Shown here one piece after another: positions 1 through 7,284 of a DNA stretch of 43,977 nt. The notes below the pieces were generated by a model. The model had not been told where the DNA came from. It saw only the letters and a program-made list of their open reading frames with translations, and did no database searches. The stretch's first letter is position 1. The number at the start of each line of letters is the position of its first letter. The stretch comes from DAOTZS01 sp034434335 (GTDB lineage: Bacteria > Chloroflexota > Anaerolineae > CG2-30-64-16), in contig DAOTZS010000245.1 in the NCBI GenBank assembly GCA_034434335.1, positions 1 through 43,977 on the forward strand, written 5' to 3'. A program made the translations under genes and the position numbers.

Positions 1-410
1 TCCATGACCGTCACGCCATAGCGGTCGGCATGGGATATCAGGAACCGGCTCAGGTCCCGCAATACGGCCCGGCGCAGGCCAGGCAGGTCGCCGTACACCT
101 TCCAATCGAGGAGGGCGTTCTCCTGCAGGAAGACCTGGCCGGCAGGTGTATGCATTCCGTTGGCCCGATAGGCCAGGATCGGTTTTTCGGTGCGCCGCGC
201 CCACCATAGCTCCAAACCTACCGGGGCCCAGATATCAGGCCCCATCAACAACATGAAGAGATGGCACTCGGGCACCGCTTCTATATTGGGGGTGCGCTTG
301 ATCACCCACCCCACGTTGACCGGCAACTCGGCCAGGGCGCGGCCCAGCAATTCGCGCGCCGGCTCCTGGTCCGGGCCGCCGCTGACGAACAGACGCACTT
401 GGGTGGCCAC
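1..410 (-). CDS. TIR/DUF4062-like protein, N-terminal part
   Basis: A minus-strand reading frame is open from a GTG at 410 to the left edge (136 codons), so the C-terminus is missing. The start is supported by GGAGG 8 nt upstream. The first residues (VATQVRLFVSGGPDQEPARE) form a beta strand followed by a helix. A stretch around residues 45-75 has the hydrophobic strand FMLLMG, then a helix, then KPILAY. This order recalls the nucleotide-binding fold of TIR-like and DUF4062 proteins, which often head signalling or defence STAND proteins. The resemblance is by pattern only and the effector part is outside the window. It starts 33 bp after namA and is probably cotranscribed with it. Confidence 0.6.
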   Translation of the reverse strand, partial: MATQVRLFVSGGPDQEPARELLGRALAELPVNVGWVIKRTPNIEAVPECHLFMLLMGPDIWAPVGLELWWARRTEKPILAYRANGMHTPAGQVFLQENALLDWKVYGDLPGLRRAVLRDLSRFLISHADRYGVTVM

Positions 411-443
411 TGCGATGACCTCCGACTTACACTAACAGCCACG

Positions 444-1469
444 CTACCAGGCCCTCTCGTACTGGAACGGGATCTCGGTCTCGTATCCCAGCTCGCGAGC
501 AACCCGTAGCGGCCAGTAGGGATCGCGCAGCGATTGACGGCCGATCAGCACTGCATCGGCCCGGCCCTCGCGGATAATGGCATCGGCCTGCCGGGCCTCG
601 GTGATCAGCCCTACCGCCGCGGTGGCGATGCCAGCCTCCCGGCGGATGCGTTCGGCAAAGGGGACCTGGTAACCAGGCCCAGTCTGCACCTGCTGGTCAG
701 GCGAGATGCCTCCGGAGGATACATCCACCAGGTCCACGCCTTCTCCCTTCAGACAGCGAGCCAGCTCCACACTCTGCTCTACATCCCAGCCGCGCGGAAG
801 CCAGTCGGTGGCGCTGATGCGCACGAAGAGGGGCAACCGTTCGGGCCAGACCCCCCGCACTGCGCGCACCACTTCCATCAGCAGCCGGATGCGGTTAGCA
901 AAGCTGCCGCCATAAGCATCCGTGCGCTGGTTGCTGATCGGGGAGAGGAACTGGTGCAGCAGGTAGCCGTGGGCCGAATGGATCTCGAGAGCCTGAAAGC
1001 CAGCTTCTTCGGCCCGGCCGGCCGCATCACGAAAGGCCCGCACCACTTCCGAGATATCTCCCTTGGTCATGGCGTGGGGCACGGGGTAATCCGAGGAGAA
1101 CGCCAGGGCACTGGGGCCCACTGCGCCAGGCACCCCGGCTTTGCGGCCGGCATGGGCTAGCTGGACGGCCGGGATCGCGCCCTGGCTGGCCAGAAAGCGT
1201 ACGATGCGCACGAACCCCTCGGCCTGGGCATCGTTCCACAGCCCCAGATCGCGCGCGCTGATGCGGCCGCGCGGCTCAACTGCTGTGGCCTCAACGATGA
1301 TCAGACCTGCGCCGCCCACCGCGCGGCTGCCCAGATGGACCAGATGCCAGTCAGTGGGCACGCCGTCCTCACTGAAAACCGAATATTGGCACATCGGTGA
1401 GATCCAGAGCCGGTTGCGCGCGACGACGCCGCGCAGCCGTATGGGGGTAAAGAGGTTCGGTGTTGCCAT
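444..1469 (-). CDS. namA: NADPH dehydrogenase, old yellow enzyme family (YqjM/NamA type)
   Basis: A 341-residue FMN-dependent ene-reductase that reduces activated C=C bonds with NADPH; cytosolic. Family motifs are clear. The N-terminus NLFTPIRLRGVVARNR precedes the flavin-site SPMCQYS (the Cys is typical of the YqjM subgroup). QLAHAGRKAG follows, then the substrate-anion pair in EIHSAHGYLLHQFLSP and SNQRTDAYGGS. The phosphate-binding end is AVGLITEARQAD and GRADAVLIGR. Length is normal for YqjM (about 340). The start has AAGG 7 nt upstream. The downstream gene begins 33 bp after its stop, suggesting an operon. Upstream lies a 400-bp block of mobile repeats. Confidence 0.93.
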   Translation of the reverse strand: MATPNLFTPIRLRGVVARNRLWISPMCQYSVFSEDGVPTDWHLVHLGSRAVGGAGLIIVEATAVEPRGRISARDLGLWNDAQAEGFVRIVRFLASQGAIPAVQLAHAGRKAGVPGAVGPSALAFSSDYPVPHAMTKGDISEVVRAFRDAAGRAEEAGFQALEIHSAHGYLLHQFLSPISNQRTDAYGGSFANRIRLLMEVVRAVRGVWPERLPLFVRISATDWLPRGWDVEQSVELARCLKGEGVDLVDVSSGGISPDQQVQTGPGYQVPFAERIRREAGIATAAVGLITEARQADAIIREGRADAVLIGRQSLRDPYWPLRVARELGYETEIPFQYERAW

Positions 1470-1499
1470 CGCTTTACCTTATACCACCTTGTCCTGAAC

Positions 1500-1793
1500 G
1501 TATATTCAGGCCGATTGAAATCGCCCTATGGGCATCAAGTTAACGGTCATAGGTCCCGTCTGCATGTTCTCCCAGCTTCCTGCTTGCGAGGGCTGGGAGG
1601 GTGGCCGCAGGCCGGGTGGGGTCACCCTCCCCTGCCGCGCCCGTACGCGGGTAGCCGAAGGCATTGCCTTCGGCTACCCGGTGCGATTTCCAATCGCCCG
1701 CCCCTTAAATTGATGCCTATTGGCGATCCGCCGGATCGCCTCTACGCCGACACCCTTCATGTGTGCATCATGAGAGAGGTCGGCGAAGGCCGA
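1500..1793 (+). repeat. Family A repeat copy A1, split by a family B insertion and lacking its right end
   Basis: It begins with a variant end (GTATATTCAG instead of GTAACTATTCAG) followed by GGCCGATTGAAATCG. It is interrupted at about 1527 by element B1, resumes near 1724 with the GGCGATCC...GGATCGCC hairpin, ACGCCGACACCC and the GTCGGCGAAGGCCGAC hairpin, and stops where C1 begins. The two halves join up to match the intact copy at 35303-35482 read on the other strand. No right-hand end is present, so no target duplication can be checked. Confidence 0.75.
1527..1723 (+). repeat. Family B repeat copy B1, nested in A1
   Basis: The element is bounded by GGCATCAAGTTAA on the left and the near-complement TTAAATTGATGCC on the right. 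Inside are the palindromes GGTGGCCGCAGGCC and GGGTAGCCGAAGGCATTGCC/GGCTACCC, then GCGATTTCCAATCGC. The right two-thirds are nearly identical to copy B3 at 36391-36515. It interrupts a family A repeat and is therefore the younger insertion. Confidence 0.75.
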
Positions 1794-1794
1794 C

Positions 1795-1920
1795 CACCCC
1801 CCCTCGCCTTTGGCGGCAGGGGAGGGGAGAAAAGGGTTTTTGCGGCGGCGGCCTTTGGCCGCCGCCGCAACAACCCCCTCTTATTCCCCCCTCTCCCCTG
1901 GCCGCAGGCCAAGGGCCACG
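1795..1920 (+). repeat. Family C repeat copy C1, overlapping the 3' end of elp3
   Basis: A long central hairpin (GCGGCGGCGGCC/GGCCGCCGCCGC, about 1847-1874) is flanked by CCCCTC-rich arms and the small palindrome GGCCGCAGGCC. The same order is found at 29455-29595. The right arm (1881-1920) is read as the last codons and the stop of elp3. The region between namA and elp3 holds only A1, B1 and C1. Confidence 0.7.
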
Positions 1921-3605
1921 GATAGATAGAACTCACCCCGCCCGAAGCCCAGTGCCTCGTAGTAACGACGGGTGCCGATAGCCGAGATGACGGCCAGCCG
2001 CGCGTAGCCGGCTGCCCGGGCCCTTTGCCGTGCCTCGGCCACCAGGCGGCGGCCCAGGCCTCGATGTTGTGCCTCGCCATCGCTGACGTTCCCGATGCCC
2101 AGCGCCGGGCCATATACATGCAACTCGCGGATGATGGCCGCGCCGTGCAGCTCGGGCAGGGCATCGCATACTTCCCTGACAGCGGTCACCTCGGGCCGGG
2201 GCAAGGAAAGGCGCAGGAAGGCAGCCAGGCGTCCCTCTCGCGTTTCGTAGCTCAGGAATTGCTCCTGGCTGGTATCGGTGTCATAGGAGTGCACTACCAG
2301 GCGGATGTCGTCCTCAGAGATAGGCACCCCGCGCACCTCTCGGCAGCGAATGCAATGACAGACCTGCCCGGTTTCGGCCATGCGCGCGTGGACCAGTTGG
2401 CGCAGATTGGAGCTCTTGACGCCAGCCACGATGTCGTCGGCCGGGATGTCGCGGAAAACCCGGTTGACCCGGCAGTAAGGGGGGATAGTCGCCTTACAAT
2501 CGGCAACCAGTGCGATCAGCTCGTCGTCGCTATATGGCCGGTACGCACCGGCCTGCCACAGGCGAAAGAGCTCAGTGCCGGCCACGATGGAGCACGGGTA
2601 GATCTTCAGCTCATCCGGCCGCAGCGCCGGGTCAGACCAGAGCCGGGCGAAGTCCTCCCGATCTGAGGCGGGGGTTGCCCCATACAGGTTAGGCATCCAG
2701 TGGAAGAGCAGCTTGAACCCGGCACTGCGCAGCAATGCCGCTGCCTGCCGCGTTGCCGCCACGTCATGGCCACGCTGGTTGAGGGCCAGGATGCGGTCGT
2801 CCAGGCTCTGCACGCCCAATTGTACCTTGGTAACGCCCAGTTGGCGCAGATGACGTAGTTCGGCCGGGGTCACCAGGTCAGGTCGGGTCTCGATTACCAG
2901 GCCGACATTGCGATGCGTGGCCGTCTCGTTGCTGCTCTGGGCCAGCTCAAGGGTTGGGGCATCGAAGCCGTTCAGCGCGTCCAGGCAGCGCTGAACAAAC
3001 CATTCGCGGTAAGCGGGGGGATAAGCGCTCCAGGTGCCACCCAGGATCAGCAGTTCCACCTTCTCGGCGGTGTGGCCCATGCCTTCCAAGGTTTCCAGCC
3101 GACTGCGGACCTGGCGATAGGGGTCGAAGTCGTGTTGGGCAGCGCGGCGCGCCGCCGGCTCATCAGGCAGATAGCTCTTCGGCATCCCCTGCGCGTCGGG
3201 ACAGAAGATGCAACGACCAGGGCAGGGTGCCGGCTTGGTCAGCACTGTCACCGGCGCGACCCCTGAAGCTGTACGGATCGGCTTCATCTGAAGGCGGCGC
3301 AGCACTGCTCGCTCGAAGGGCAGTTCCCCGGCTGCTGTCAACTGGGCGTAGGCCCTCACCAGCTCAATTTTCGAGAAGTAGCCTTTGCTGTCCCTGGGGT
3401 GCTGTGCTAAGATGCGCGTCAGGGAGTCGCGATCCCAAGTAGACGCTTGCCGGACCGCCTGAAAAATGGCCAGAAGCGTCTCCCGGTGCTGCCAGGCGTC
3501 GAAGTCCCGGCCGCGGGGTTGCCATTCCCGGCCGGCTGTTTCGGTTTCCAAGCAGAGCTGATCCACCATGGATGCCAAGACCTGCGCGATATTGGCCGAG
3601 CTCAA
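1881..3605 (-). CDS. elp3: Elp3-family tRNA uridine-34 carboxymethyl-type modification enzyme (radical SAM + GNAT)
   Basis: A fusion of a radical SAM domain and a C-terminal acetyltransferase, the Elp3 architecture that in archaea and some bacteria makes the carboxymethyl-type side chain on U34 of tRNA from acetyl-CoA. The cluster motif CPGRCIFC puts Cys128, Cys132 and Cys135 (TTG numbering) in the N-terminal half. Radical-SAM features LGGTWSAYP and KVQLGVQSLDDRIL follow. The GNAT core near the C-terminus has RGLGRRLVAEARQRARAAGY and YYEALGF. The frame opens with TTG at 3605; the first ATG (residue 13, 3569) is an alternative that would overlap the divergent methyltransferase start by only 2 bp. 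The last residues, VALGLRPGERGE, come from repeat C1. Confidence 0.92.
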   Translation of the reverse strand: MSSANIAQVLASMVDQLCLETETAGREWQPRGRDFDAWQHRETLLAIFQAVRQASTWDRDSLTRILAQHPRDSKGYFSKIELVRAYAQLTAAGELPFERAVLRRLQMKPIRTASGVAPVTVLTKPAPCPGRCIFCPDAQGMPKSYLPDEPAARRAAQHDFDPYRQVRSRLETLEGMGHTAEKVELLILGGTWSAYPPAYREWFVQRCLDALNGFDAPTLELAQSSNETATHRNVGLVIETRPDLVTPAELRHLRQLGVTKVQLGVQSLDDRILALNQRGHDVAATRQAAALLRSAGFKLLFHWMPNLYGATPASDREDFARLWSDPALRPDELKIYPCSIVAGTELFRLWQAGAYRPYSDDELIALVADCKATIPPYCRVNRVFRDIPADDIVAGVKSSNLRQLVHARMAETGQVCHCIRCREVRGVPISEDDIRLVVHSYDTDTSQEQFLSYETREGRLAAFLRLSLPRPEVTAVREVCDALPELHGAAIIRELHVYGPALGIGNVSDGEAQHRGLGRRLVAEARQRARAAGYARLAVISAIGTRRYYEALGFGRGEFYLSVALGLRPGERGE

Positions 3606-4308
3606 TCGCGCTTTCTATGCCGAATTCGCTACCGATTTCGCCCGCACGCGGCGCAGTTGGCCGCCAGGGTTCCACCGTATTTTACCCCATCTTCGCCCTG
3701 CTGCCAACGTGCTGGACCTGGGCTGTGGCAATGGGCGCCTGCTGACCTTCCTGGCCGGCCATGGTTGGCATGGCACCTATGTGGGCGTGGATGCCAGCCC
3801 TGCGCTGCTCGCCGTCGCCGAGGAAGCAGCAGGGGCGCTATCAGGGATTGTGGCGCGCTTCGTGCTGGCCGACCTGCTTGACCCGGCCTGGCCCGCTGCC
3901 TTGGGCGGTCTCGCCCCTGACGTCATCCTGGCCCTGGCAGTTCTGCACCACATCCCTGGGGCCACTAACCGGGCTCGCTTCGTGGCCGATTGCGCTGGAC
4001 TTCTTGGCCCCGGCGGCCTCCTGATCCTCACCACCTGGCAATTCATGACCTCGCCACGGCTGCGCAGCCGGATCCTGCCCTGGGAGACCGTCGGGCTGAG
4101 CGCGGACCAGCTAGAGCCGGGGGATTATCTGGTGAGCTGGGGCGAAGGAAGGGCCGGCCGGCGTTACTGTGCTTTCATCGAGCCAGAGGCCCTGAATGGG
4201 CTGGCTGCGCGGGCCGGGCTGGAGACCGTGGATACCTTCTTCGCGGATGGGTACGAGGGCAACCTGAACTTTTACGGGGTATACGCCAGGCGTGTCACTG
4301 CCAGGTGA
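3568..4308 (+). CDS. Class I SAM-dependent methyltransferase
   Basis: A 246-residue soluble methyltransferase. The N-terminus LNRAFYAEFATDFARTRRSW leads into the SAM-binding motif VLDLGCGNGRLL (near residues 50-60), then VGVDASPALL (acidic end of strand 2), and the post-core strand DVILALAVLHHIPG. The C-terminal part carries YLVSWGEGRAGRRYCAFIEPEAL and ends in YEGNLNFYGVYARR. Substrate unknown. It is the only plus-strand gene in the first 24 kb. Its ATG shares CCATGG with an in-frame ATG of elp3 on the other strand, so its promoter must lie inside elp3. Its 3' end overlaps the convergent LysM gene by 14 bp. Confidence 0.85.
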   Translation: MDAKTCAILAELNRAFYAEFATDFARTRRSWPPGFHRILPHLRPAANVLDLGCGNGRLLTFLAGHGWHGTYVGVDASPALLAVAEEAAGALSGIVARFVLADLLDPAWPAALGGLAPDVILALAVLHHIPGATNRARFVADCAGLLGPGGLLILTTWQFMTSPRLRSRILPWETVGLSADQLEPGDYLVSWGEGRAGRRYCAFIEPEALNGLAARAGLETVDTFFADGYEGNLNFYGVYARRVTAR

Positions 4309-5398
4309 AGTGTCGCAGCGCGCTGGGCGGACTGGACGGCACCCCCGGCTGTTCGGGGGAGCCGGTGAATACCTGGACCTGCCAGGCAAACTCGGTCACT
4401 GCCTGGCCAGGGAGCCGATAATCGGGAGTCAGGCGCCAGGAAGTCCCCTTGGTCCAGAAGGACAGGCTGGGCTGGGCGCCGCCCACAACCTCTACCTTCA
4501 CCACATACCACTCGTCCTGCTCCAGGACCCCTACCGAAGCCCAACTGAGGAGCACCTCGTCCACCCCGCTCACGATGTCGCCGTCGGCCGGCAGCAGCAG
4601 GTCGGGCGCGGAATAGCGCGGCCCTTCTGTTGGCGTGGGTGATGGGGAGGGAGTAGGCGTAGGGGTGGGCGTGTTCGGGCTGAGGGGCACGAGCAGCGAC
4701 TGATTGATCTGCAACAGGTCGGTGACCTTCAGGTTATTGGCTGCTGCAATCCAATCCACACGCGAGCCAAAGCGCATGGCGATGGAGTATAGTGTATCCC
4801 CGGGCTGAACGGCATATACAAGCGTGCCCCCAGAAGCTGTGGGAGAAGCTGCGGGAGCGGCGCTGCCCTCCGTTGCGGGGATCAGCAGTTCGTCGCCAGC
4901 GCGAATGAAGCCGTCGGCGCTCAGTCCGTTAGCCTCAATGATCGCTTTGACGGTACAGCCGTAGAGGCCGGCAATCAGTTGAAGGGTGTCGCCTGGCTGA
5001 ACTTTGTAGCGAATGGGTGTGGGGAGCGCCGTAGCTGTAGGCAAGGGGGTTGCTGTGGGCTCAACGGTAGGGGTTGACGAGGGTGCAACAGTAGGAGGCG
5101 CTGGGGCCTCGGCAATCATAAGCTGTGCAGATGAGCCTCCAACCCCTGCTTTGGCCTGGCTCGCCTCGAACGCCTCCTGGGAGGGCGGCTCCCGTGTCCA
5201 CCAGAAGACTATGATAGCACCGACGAGGGCGAATACCAGGAGGTTAACCCAGGGGATCGTAGGGCGGCGCCGCAGGCCGGCATCCAGCGGCGCGCCGCAG
5301 AAGAAACAGGTATGGGCTCGCTGGGCTACCCGGGTCCCACAGTGGGGACATAACCGCTCACGACCGTAGCGTGACGAGGGTATATCGGGCTCGCTCAT
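4295..5398 (-). CDS. Zinc-ribbon, membrane-anchored protein with two LysM domains
   Basis: Residues 1-50 carry a double CxxC zinc ribbon (CPHCGTRV...CFFCGAPL). A single transmembrane segment follows (VNLLVFALVGAIIVFWW, about residues 51-68). A Pro/Thr-rich linker then leads into two LysM modules: YKVQPGDTLQLIAGLYG... and YAVQPGDTLYSIAMRFG..., each about 45 residues. After a second PTPTPSP linker comes a beta-rich C-terminal domain of about 100 residues (WYVVKVEVVGG, FAWQVQVFTG) of fibronectin-like appearance. The zinc ribbon is predicted inside, and the LysM and C-terminal domains outside bound to cell-wall glycan. It starts with an ATGA overlap on the stop of the PTPS-related gene, so the two are translationally coupled. 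Confidence 0.85.
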   Translation of the reverse strand: MSEPDIPSSRYGRERLCPHCGTRVAQRAHTCFFCGAPLDAGLRRRPTIPWVNLLVFALVGAIIVFWWTREPPSQEAFEASQAKAGVGGSSAQLMIAEAPAPPTVAPSSTPTVEPTATPLPTATALPTPIRYKVQPGDTLQLIAGLYGCTVKAIIEANGLSADGFIRAGDELLIPATEGSAAPAASPTASGGTLVYAVQPGDTLYSIAMRFGSRVDWIAAANNLKVTDLLQINQSLLVPLSPNTPTPTPTPSPSPTPTEGPRYSAPDLLLPADGDIVSGVDEVLLSWASVGVLEQDEWYVVKVEVVGGAQPSLSFWTKGTSWRLTPDYRLPGQAVTEFAWQVQVFTGSPEQPGVPSSPPSALRHFTWQ

Positions 5399-7284
5399 AC
5401 GGCTTTGATTCTACCACATGGCCCACCAGAGGGCAAATGGCTGCCCGGTCGGGGGGCCCTGTCGGCCACCATCAATCCCAGCCACACAATTGCCGCAAAG
5501 CCCGAGATGAACCCCGCGGCGCGACGCAGAGGGGTGGACCCAAAGCGCAGGCGCACTTCATGCTCCCCTGCCGGCAGGTCAAGCCCGATCAGGCCGTTGG
5601 GCGGATCGGCCGTTATCGTCCATGGCTGGCCGTTGACCGTAGCCTGCCAGCCGGGGAAGTAGTAGGTGTAAAAGCGGAGCCGGACCGGGGTTTCGGCCAG
5701 GACGTGGGCATAGGCTGAAGCACCTGCGCTGCGCTGGCTGAGGATTCTTCCTTCGCCGGCGATGATGGCAGCCCGGCGCAGTGGCTCCCCAGCCAGGTAT
5801 TGGGCTATCAGCGGCGAGTCGGCATCGGTGGGCAGGCGTTCCGACCAGCGGGTCATCCCACGCATGTCAGGGTATTCGATCTCGAACTCAACCACCGCGC
5901 GCGGGGTCTCGTCTGCGGGCCGTACAGGCAGCAGCTCGGGCCAGGTGTAGGGGAAGGCGGCAGCCACGACAGCCAGGGCCAACAGGCAGGTGTAGGGGCC
6001 GACTTGGGTCGAGGTGGCACCCTGCCCTTCGAGCCAGGCGATCCCGGCCCCTGCCAGCAGTGCCAGGGTCACGGCAGTCAATCCTAGCAGGCGCCAGGGG
6101 AACTGGATCAGGCTCACCAGGGGCAGGGCGGCCCAGGCCGGCTGGGTGATGGGCATCATGGCCAGGATGGCGATCGCGCTGGTTCCGGCCAGGAAGAGGG
6201 CTTCGGCCCGCCGTGGCAGGGGGCCGGCCAGCGCAGCGATGGTGCCTGCCGTGGCGGCCACCAAGGGCAGCAGGCCCAACTGGAAACTCATGGCATCCTT
6301 TGCCCCTTCCACCGAATAGCCAAACCCCCAAAACGGGCTGAACAATTGGCCGGGATAGACGAAGTGCAGACTATAGTCGTAGGTGGCGTGGACCCATTGG
6401 GCCTCGCTCACAAAGCGCCGCTCCAAGACCATGGGCAGGAGGAAGATGGCGGCCAGCAGCCCCCCCAGGGCCAGGCTGCCCGCGCTCCACACCGCCCGCC
6501 GGCTGAGGCCTACGCTCTCCCCTGGGGCCAATGATACCTGCTTCCCGGCAGCATCTCGCGGGTGGCCGGCACGCCAGGTGTGCAGGAACCGAAGTAACAG
6601 GAAGGCGACCAGCAGGGGGATGAACACCAGGGCGGAGACAGTATGGGTAAGCAGGAGGGCTGCCAGCCCCAGGCTCGCCAGGCCGGCTCGCCATGGCCGC
6701 GGCTCTTCCCACAGGCTGGCCAACGCCAACAGGACCCAGGGGAACCAGGCCAACGCGACGAACTCGGCCAGGGCTGCCCGCACATAGATCTGGACCAGGT
6801 GGTAGGGCGCATAGGTATAGGTCAGGCTGGCGATCAGCCCTGCGGCCGGCCCCCACCAGCGCCGCGCCAGCCGATATGCGCCCACCCCTCCGACCACAAA
6901 GGCAGCGGCCCAGGTGGCCTTCACCGCCGCAGTGAACCCCAGCCCTATCAGGTGGAACAGCTCAGCGATGAAATAGGCTAGAGGTGCGTACAGCAGCCAC
7001 AGCGGATAGCCGAACCCGACGGCCTGATCCGGCGCCCAGGTCGGCCACCATACCCCATCCCGGATGGCCTGGTCGAACTCGACCAGGAAGAATACGCTGT
7101 GCCGGGCGTCATGGGCATGGAAAAAGTAACCGGGAGCAGCCAGGGGCAGAAGTGCCGGGATGGCCAACAGCAACGCCAGCCACAGTTCGCGCTCGTGAAG
7201 CGATCCGCCCTGCCCGGCACGAGGGCGTCCGAAGCGAGCCAGGCTGGTACTTATCTGTCGCAGGTGGGGGAGGAGCCTTGGCAT
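5395..7284 (-). CDS. Multi-pass membrane protein, PTPS-related / YfhO-like
   Basis: A 629-residue integral membrane protein with roughly 12 hydrophobic segments and a soluble C-terminal domain. The first loop (YFFHAHDARHSVFFLVEFDQAIRDG) and the following WPTWAPDQAVGFGYPLW are hallmarks of the 6-pyruvoyl-tetrahydropterin-synthase-related membrane family. That name is historical: these proteins resemble GT-C glycosyltransferases and no pterin chemistry is implied. The C-terminal part (RLRFYTYYFPGWQATVNGQPW...GLIGLDLPAGEHEVRLRFGSTPLRRA) is the beta-rich YfhO-type ending. The gene overlaps the end of recN by 34 bp and the next gene by 4 bp. A role in cell-envelope glycosylation is inferred only. 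Confidence 0.82.
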   Translation of the reverse strand: MPRLLPHLRQISTSLARFGRPRAGQGGSLHERELWLALLLAIPALLPLAAPGYFFHAHDARHSVFFLVEFDQAIRDGVWWPTWAPDQAVGFGYPLWLLYAPLAYFIAELFHLIGLGFTAAVKATWAAAFVVGGVGAYRLARRWWGPAAGLIASLTYTYAPYHLVQIYVRAALAEFVALAWFPWVLLALASLWEEPRPWRAGLASLGLAALLLTHTVSALVFIPLLVAFLLLRFLHTWRAGHPRDAAGKQVSLAPGESVGLSRRAVWSAGSLALGGLLAAIFLLPMVLERRFVSEAQWVHATYDYSLHFVYPGQLFSPFWGFGYSVEGAKDAMSFQLGLLPLVAATAGTIAALAGPLPRRAEALFLAGTSAIAILAMMPITQPAWAALPLVSLIQFPWRLLGLTAVTLALLAGAGIAWLEGQGATSTQVGPYTCLLALAVVAAAFPYTWPELLPVRPADETPRAVVEFEIEYPDMRGMTRWSERLPTDADSPLIAQYLAGEPLRRAAIIAGEGRILSQRSAGASAYAHVLAETPVRLRFYTYYFPGWQATVNGQPWTITADPPNGLIGLDLPAGEHEVRLRFGSTPLRRAAGFISGFAAIVWLGLMVADRAPRPGSHLPSGGPCGRIKAV

